DNA of 64,000 nt from an uncultured Lachnospiraceae bacterium (lineage in GTDB: Bacteria; Bacillota; Clostridia; Lachnospirales; Lachnospiraceae). This document shows positions 59,784-64,000 of the stretch, piece by piece. The stretch spans positions 40,419-104,418 of the forward strand of contig CAJTYJ010000003.1 of NCBI GenBank assembly GCA_910583895.1, given 5' to 3'. The translations under genes were made by a program, and so were the position numbers. Under the pieces are notes generated by a model. The model saw only the letters and a program-made list of their open reading frames with translations, ran no database searches and was not told where the DNA came from. The number at the start of each line of letters is the position of its first letter. Position 1 is the stretch's first letter.

Positions 59784-59821
59784 TAAAAATATGGCAGCAC
59801 CGTCAAACACGATGCCGCCAT
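59784..59821 (-). terminator. Intra-operon hairpin between binding protein and permease
   Basis: Arms ATGGCGGCA/TGCTGCCAT (59821-59813 and 59799-59791) followed by ATTTTT on the minus strand. Partial termination here would give more binding protein than permease, a common design in ABC importers. Confidence 0.8.
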
Positions 59822-59876
59822 AATCATCTCATGTCTATCCGTGCAGATCTCTATGCACTTTCTATCATGTTGTAAT

Positions 59877-61208
59877 TTAGTTTCCTGCTGCTTTCAGAGC
59901 ATCTACAAATCCCTGTGCGTCCAGAGAACCGCCGCAAAGCTTGGTGAAGTTCTCAATGATAATCGGGGTCATATCTGCATTTGCCTCAGCGCCTGCTGCC
60001 CACGGATAACGGGTCTGCATGCTGTCCATGACCGGTTTTACGTTGGTCAGAAGTGCCGGCCACTCTGTGTTGCTGGTGTCTGCCGGGATACCTACGGACA
60101 TCTCGGAGAGAAGCACATCCGCCTCGCCCTTGGTCAGATAGGTAATAAGCTGGAACGCCTGCTCTGCCTTGGTGGATTTTGCGTTGATTGCAAATACCTG
60201 TGCACCGTAGTTGGAAGCCTCGGTTCCGTCGGTTCCGCCTTCCACTGCCGGATAGCTGAAGCAGCCCCACTTAAAGTCTTCGCCTGCGATATCTTTCACT
60301 TCGTTGGGCAGCCAGGAACCGTTCAGATACATTGCTGCGGTACCCATCGCCAGCTCGGTGTTCTGTCCTGCCGGCCACTGATTACTCTCGATGGTCTCGG
60401 AGAAATAGCCTTTGCTCGCCAGCTCTTCATAAGCCTGTGCAGTCTTTAATACTGCCTCGTTGTCCCAGTCACCGTTCTTTACAACTTCTTCCGTTGCCGG
60501 CTCGCCGATCAGACGGCTCATATGATATCCGAACAGGCTGGCAATGTATGCGTTGTCATTGGTGATCGGCGTATAACCTGCATCTTTGATCTTCTGGCAG
60601 GTATCCAGAAACTCGTCCCAGGTCTCCGGAACTTTCGTCACGCCTGCTTCCTCAAAGATGTCCATGTTGTAGAAATAAGCGAATACGTTGGGCTGATAGG
60701 GGATGGACTTCAAGGTGCCTCCGCCTACCTCACGGCATGCTGCCATCAGTCCTGCATTGGCAGTTGCCTCATAATCATTGGCCTTTGCAAGCTCTTCCAG
60801 ATCCAGAAGGTAGCTCCCCCAGGTCGTATTTACACGGTCGATATCCTCATCGAACAGGTCAATGTTGGTTCCTGCATCCAGTGCCGGCTGCAGTCCTTCA
60901 CGGATTCCGGTACGTCCTTTGAACTGTACGTCCACCGCGATGCCGGTCTCAGCGGTAAATGCCTCAATAGACTGGGAAAGCGCCTGCGCCTGGGGCTCTG
61001 CTGCATCCCACATGGACCAGTATACCAGTCCGTCTCCGGTTGCTTCTGCTGCCGGTGTCTCGGTGCTGCTGTCTGTTGCAGCATCTGCTGCCGGTGCTTC
61101 GGTACTGCTGTCTGCTGCCGGTGCGGAATCTCCGGAAGAACCGCAGCCAGCCAGTGTCGCTGCCACCATAGCTGCACACAGAAGCGTACTTACCATCTTC
61201 TTTTTCAT
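59877..61208 (-). CDS. Extracellular solute-binding lipoprotein of the GNB/LNB importer
   Basis: A 443-residue family 1 solute-binding protein. The start is the ATG at 61208 (MKKKMVSTLLCAAM) after CAGGAGG. Signal peptide with lipobox LAGC at about 20-23, then an Ala/Thr/Ser-rich linker (about 25-60) and the binding fold (LVYWSMWDAAEPQAQAL onwards, spread over about 65-440). Anchored outside the membrane, it captures the sugar for the permeases. GNB/LNB specificity is inferred from the locus, not from binding-site residues. Divergent from the AraC gene. Confidence 0.93.
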   Translation of the reverse strand: MKKKMVSTLLCAAMVAATLAGCGSSGDSAPAADSSTEAPAADAATDSSTETPAAEATGDGLVYWSMWDAAEPQAQALSQSIEAFTAETGIAVDVQFKGRTGIREGLQPALDAGTNIDLFDEDIDRVNTTWGSYLLDLEELAKANDYEATANAGLMAACREVGGGTLKSIPYQPNVFAYFYNMDIFEEAGVTKVPETWDEFLDTCQKIKDAGYTPITNDNAYIASLFGYHMSRLIGEPATEEVVKNGDWDNEAVLKTAQAYEELASKGYFSETIESNQWPAGQNTELAMGTAAMYLNGSWLPNEVKDIAGEDFKWGCFSYPAVEGGTDGTEASNYGAQVFAINAKSTKAEQAFQLITYLTKGEADVLLSEMSVGIPADTSNTEWPALLTNVKPVMDSMQTRYPWAAGAEANADMTPIIIENFTKLCGGSLDAQGFVDALKAAGN

Positions 61209-61288
61209 ACTTTTTACCTCCTGAATGTTCAAAAATATACAGCATACAGACTTGCAAAATCCGTATGTCTGTGTGATCTGATGGTTTC

Positions 61289-61294
61289 ATTATA
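61289..61294 (-). promoter_or_regulatory. -10 element of the importer operon
   Basis: A consensus TATAAT about 85 bases before the binding-protein start, without a recognisable -35 (17 bases upstream reads AAGACT). This pattern fits a promoter that needs an activator, presumably the divergent AraC protein. Two GCATACAGA direct repeats (61242-61250 and 61300-61308) flank it and are candidate sites. Confidence 0.55.
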
Positions 61295-61517
61295 GTGACG
61301 CATACAGAAAAAGTCTTTATCTTATCTATCTACGTTTTTGCACTATCGGCTTATTTTTTGTGTATTTTATACAATTTTCTCTGTTTTTCGTTTTGCTGCA
61401 TGTGATGTTTACACATTTTCATTTTTTTCAAGATGGAATTTTCACCAATTTTCCATCTGAATGCTTTTCTCATCCTGCATTTTAGACAATCTGTCTCATT
61501 CTTGATTTCTTTTTCTT

Positions 61518-61546
61518 TTGCTTTTTTTGCACTTTTGTATTATAAT
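61518..61546 (+). promoter_or_regulatory. Promoter of the AraC gene
   Basis: Plus strand -35 TTGCTT (61518-61523), 17-base spacer, -10 TATAAT (61541-61546). The rest of 61209-61517, about 300 bases, is AT-rich with T-runs and no open frame; apart from the sites above nothing was recognised in it. Confidence 0.7.
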
Positions 61547-61608
61547 GGTTTCAAATAGGACGTTTTTTTTGCATAATCAGCTCTTTATTTACAAAGGACG
61601 GTGCCAGT

Positions 61609-62511
61609 ATGAGTTATAAAAGTGTTCATCTGCAGGATGTCCTGACCATCCGCGAGATCTATTCCATCCATTATTTTGAATATATGTGTGATTTTTCTTT
61701 TCCGGGAGAATCCCATGACTTCTGGGAATTTTTATGTGTAGACAAAGGAGAAGTGAATGTCTATGCCGATGAGCGGTTCCATGTTCTGAAAAAAGGAGAT
61801 ATCATCTTCCACAGACCCAATGAATTCCACGATGTGAAATCCAACGGCCTGATCGCTCCGAATCTTGTGGTTATGTCCTTTTCCTGCGCTTCCCAGGCCA
61901 TGACATTTTTTGAAGAGAAAGTGTTAAAGATCAGCGAACCAGAACGGATTCTGCTGGCCCAGATCATCCAGGAGGCGAAGCATGCCTTTGAGGGACGGAT
62001 GGACGATCCTTATCAGGAGGAGCTGATTCGCAGCGACAGCCCCCGCTTTGCCGCCGAGCAGCTGATCCGGCTGTACTTGGAACAGCTTCTGATCCAGCTC
62101 ATCCGCCGCTATATGGTCCGCACAGTCCCCACAAGCCCGGCCATTGTCAAATCCATCAAACAGAAGGCGGATGGGGAACTGTTCTCCCAGATCGTGGAAT
62201 ACATGGAAACCCATGTCTGCGAGAACCTGACCATCGAACAGCTCTGCAAAAGCAATTCCGTAGGCCGCTCCCAGCTTCAGAAGCTGTTCCGGACCAGAAG
62301 CGGCTACGGAGCCATTGAGTATTTTTCCAGAATGAAGGTAGACCTGGCCAAACAGATGATCCGGGAACATCATTATAATTTCACTCAGATCGCGGATGCC
62401 CTGGGCTTTTCCTCCATCCATTATTTTTCCAGACAGTTTAAACGGATTACCGGCATGACGCCTTCGGAATACGCCTCCTCCATCAAAGCACTGTCCGATC
62501 AGCCGGGATAA
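61609..62511 (+). CDS. AraC family transcriptional regulator
   Basis: A 300-residue regulator: N-terminal cupin-like sensing domain (about 20-120, with YADERFHVLKKGDIIFHRPNEFH) and a C-terminal double HTH (about 195-295: ENLTIEQLCKSNSVGRSQLQKLF, then FTQIADALGFSSIHYFSRQFKR and the GMTPSEYA end). It is transcribed away from the importer genes and toward lnpC, a typical place for a local activator. The importer promoter has a good -10 but no -35, which fits activation by this protein. The inducer is probably a sugar of the pathway. Confidence 0.95.
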   Translation: MSYKSVHLQDVLTIREIYSIHYFEYMCDFSFPGESHDFWEFLCVDKGEVNVYADERFHVLKKGDIIFHRPNEFHDVKSNGLIAPNLVVMSFSCASQAMTFFEEKVLKISEPERILLAQIIQEAKHAFEGRMDDPYQEELIRSDSPRFAAEQLIRLYLEQLLIQLIRRYMVRTVPTSPAIVKSIKQKADGELFSQIVEYMETHVCENLTIEQLCKSNSVGRSQLQKLFRTRSGYGAIEYFSRMKVDLAKQMIREHHYNFTQIADALGFSSIHYFSRQFKRITGMTPSEYASSIKALSDQPG

Positions 62512-62518
62512 GACGGCT

Positions 62519-63439
62519 CTATTCCCACAGCCTCTGGGGATACAGACCCTGATCTTTCAGAGACTGAATCGCCTTTACCACCACCGGCTTGTCTTCTTTG
62601 TAGGTCACGCCGTACCAGCGGTCCCTGGATTTTAAGACGGTTACTTCCGCCTTTTTTTCCTGGATCAGTTCATCCACCACAAAGGGAAGGAAATATTCGC
62701 ATTTCAGCGGATTTTTCGGTAAATGCTCCGTCAGAAAGGCAGTAAACCGATCCCTGATTTCTCCCATCATGCTGTTGGTAAAGCCCCACATATTCATGGA
62801 CACCACGGCATCTTCTGCAAGGGGCGTCCAGGTCGCTCCATCGTCTTCTGTGTAGGCCGGCCCGTCTTCCCGCCGTTCAATGCGGACCCGCTCGACGATC
62901 TCAGTCAGCTTTCCGTCCTCGTTTGTCTCGCAGACACCTCTGGCCACATGACCGTTTTCCGTGAGGGTATTTTTCAAAAGATACCCTACCATCGTATACT
63001 GGAACCGGTCCGCATCTTCGTGGGATGCCAGGAAATCATAAATCATCCGGAACGCCTGCTGTCCGTAGTAATCGTCCGCGTTGATGACGGCAAAGGGACC
63101 ATCCACCACCGGAAGACAGGAAAGCACTGCATGGGCGGTACCCCAGGGTTTTACCCGGTCTTTCGGCGCCTGAAAGCCTTCCGGGAGATTGTTAAGATCC
63201 TGGAATACATACTCCACCTGGATTTTCTGCTCCATACGGTTTCCAATGGTCTCTTTAAAATCTTTTTCATTTTCCTTTTTGATAATAAAGATAACTTTCT
63301 CAAATCCTGCTTTTACAGCATCGTAGATGGAAAAATCCATAATGATGTGTCCATGTGCATCCACTGGATCGATTTGCTTCAGGCCGCCGTAACGGCTTCC
63401 CATGCCGGCTGCCATAATAACGAGTACAGGTTTCTTCAT
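62519..63439 (-). CDS. Sugar nucleotidyltransferase of the GNB/LNB pathway (LnpC-like)
   Basis: About 306 residues from the ATG at 63439, nine bases after AGGAGG; the ATG at 63448 touches that site and is less likely. A glucose-1-phosphate-thymidylyl/uridylyl-type fold with the NTP loop MAAGMGSRYGGLKQI (about 9-23) and the metal-binding Asp pair in AVINADDYYG (about 113-122). In bifidobacterial lnp loci, lnpC makes UDP-sugars from hexose 1-phosphates so that GlcNAc-1-P and Gal-1-P can enter central metabolism. Here it follows the GH112 gene by 23 bases. Specificity (GlcNAc, Gal or Glc) is unproven. Confidence 0.85.
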   Translation of the reverse strand: MKKPVLVIMAAGMGSRYGGLKQIDPVDAHGHIIMDFSIYDAVKAGFEKVIFIIKKENEKDFKETIGNRMEQKIQVEYVFQDLNNLPEGFQAPKDRVKPWGTAHAVLSCLPVVDGPFAVINADDYYGQQAFRMIYDFLASHEDADRFQYTMVGYLLKNTLTENGHVARGVCETNEDGKLTEIVERVRIERREDGPAYTEDDGATWTPLAEDAVVSMNMWGFTNSMMGEIRDRFTAFLTEHLPKNPLKCEYFLPFVVDELIQEKKAEVTVLKSRDRWYGVTYKEDKPVVVKAIQSLKDQGLYPQRLWE

Positions 63440-63461
63440 AGTCTTCATCCTCCTATTTTAT

Positions 63462-63514
63462 ATCACTGCGCGATAGCACCAACGGGTAAAGTCGCTTCGG
63501 CACAGCTTGAACGA
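63462..63514 (-). repeat. 53-bp dispersed repeat, copy B
   Basis: Second copy of the repeat at 53268-53320 (45 of 53 identical, no gap). It supplies the last 17 codons and the stop of the phosphorylase gene and ends just before the TAGGAG site of lnpC, mirroring copy A. Confidence 0.85.
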
Positions 63515-64000
63515 GAGAAACTTTCCCACCGGATTGCTCCTGCTTCCAAAGTAACCTGCTCGGCCTTTTTGGATCCGTTGTATACGGTGGTAGTCTGTTC
63601 CTGACTGCTGTTGTTCAGGACGGCGCAGACGCCGGCTTCCGGATAGGCATGAACTTCACACCAGGGATTGTCCGCGTACCAGCGGTACAGGTTCTCTTCC
63701 TGACCGGCAGCATAGTACAGAGCGCGGAGCAAAAGGCGTGTGTTCTCGCAGCCAAAGGGCAGTCCGGCCATATAGACGCTCCTTCCTTTTCCATAGGGGT
63801 GCGCTGCCAGATGAAGCTCATGATCGGAATATTCGATGATCTCGGTATCTGCTCCCAGGGCATAGACATTTTTCATACTTTCCCCAAAATCGAAAGGCCC
63901 GGTCCGGTCTTCGGTAAGATAATGGCGTTCTGCTGCCTTTGTGAAATATTTATCACTGGACAGCGTAAAGCCCAGTTCTTTATCCACACCAAATACATCT
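63463..64000 (-). CDS. lnpA: 1,3-beta-galactosyl-N-acetylhexosamine phosphorylase, C-terminal part
   Basis: The last 179 codons of a GH112 phosphorylase; the frame is open through the right edge of the window, so the 5-prime part lies outside. GH112 enzymes phosphorolyse galacto-N-biose (Galbeta1-3GalNAc of mucin) or lacto-N-biose (milk oligosaccharides) to galactose 1-phosphate and the N-acetylhexosamine. The visible part covers the end of the barrel or linker (GVDKELGFTLSSDKY, GRSVYMAGLPFGCENTRLLLRALYYAAG) and the C-terminal beta domain. The last 17 codons fall within a 53-base dispersed repeat, giving an atypical tail, ending AEATLPVGAIAQ. Confidence 0.88.
   Translation of the reverse strand, partial: DVFGVDKELGFTLSSDKYFTKAAERHYLTEDRTGPFDFGESMKNVYALGADTEIIEYSDHELHLAAHPYGKGRSVYMAGLPFGCENTRLLLRALYYAAGQEENLYRWYADNPWCEVHAYPEAGVCAVLNNSSQEQTTTVYNGSKKAEQVTLEAGAIRWESFSRSSCAEATLPVGAIAQ

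Overview
The window reads as chromosomal DNA of an anaerobic, spore-forming Clostridia member, most likely a gut Lachnospiraceae (genus not resolved). Pointers are a sporulation sigma-K gene, a class III (oxygen-sensitive) ribonucleotide reductase, CodY, the IreB-RuvX-DUF1292-Fur-RNase J cluster order, strong AGGAGG ribosome sites with occasional TTG starts, and a locus for mucin/milk-type galacto-N-biose disaccharides. Nearly every gene lies on the minus strand, so operons read right to left. No tRNA, rRNA, CRISPR array, prophage or transposase gene was seen.

Layout by region. (1) 0-9.7 kb: a tellurite/Ter-type stress island. A minus-strand operon encodes a YceG-like/trypsin-like fusion protein, YceG, TelA and two TerD proteins. 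A CitE-like lyase gene is transcribed divergently, and a StiP plus phosphoribosyltransferase pair follows. (2) 9.8-16.3 kb: a coiled-coil lipoprotein, NrdD with a promoter and tandem NrdR boxes, AsnS with a His-rich CsoR-type repressor, and an O-antigen-ligase-like membrane protein. (3) 16.3-31.3 kb: a secreted Fn3 protein whose promoter spacer contains a G10 tract, an aromatic-acid-exporter-like protein, pyruvate kinase, a 6S-like structured RNA, GuaB, GroES-GroEL under CIRCE, CodY, TopA-DprA-ComM and SigK. (4) 31.4-43.6 kb: RNA-processing and housekeeping operons: U32 protease, TrmR, a truncated MltG-like protein, YlbF, RNase J (preceded by a 106-nt tandem duplication), Fur, DUF1292, RuvX, IreB, MtaB, a Crh-like HPr homologue, and ThiI-NifS-RsmE-PrmA. 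(5) 43.6-56.7 kb: PAP/PPK2 kinase, HAD phosphatase, LysR regulator, a run of poorly known envelope or zinc-ribbon proteins, a VanY-type peptidase with a long Ala-Glu-Gln repeat, a J-domain protein, patatin, IlvE, and an ECF sigma factor with two membrane partners. (6) 56.8-64 kb: a galacto-N-biose/lacto-N-biose utilisation locus: GH112 phosphorylase (cut by the window edge), nucleotidyltransferase, AraC regulator, ABC importer and NahK-like kinase.

How the parts work together. The GNB/LNB locus imports the disaccharide, phosphorolyses it, phosphorylates the released N-acetylhexosamine and activates sugar phosphates. A hairpin between the binding protein and permease genes probably sets their expression ratio. 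The Ter island joins calcium-binding TerD proteins to predicted small-molecule enzymes and proteolysis. The most unusual signals are the YceG-protease fusion, the homopolymer inside a promoter spacer, the tandem RNA-like repeat before RNase J, a 53-bp dispersed repeat placed just before two ribosome sites, and the structured elements at 7.4 and 21.4 kb.
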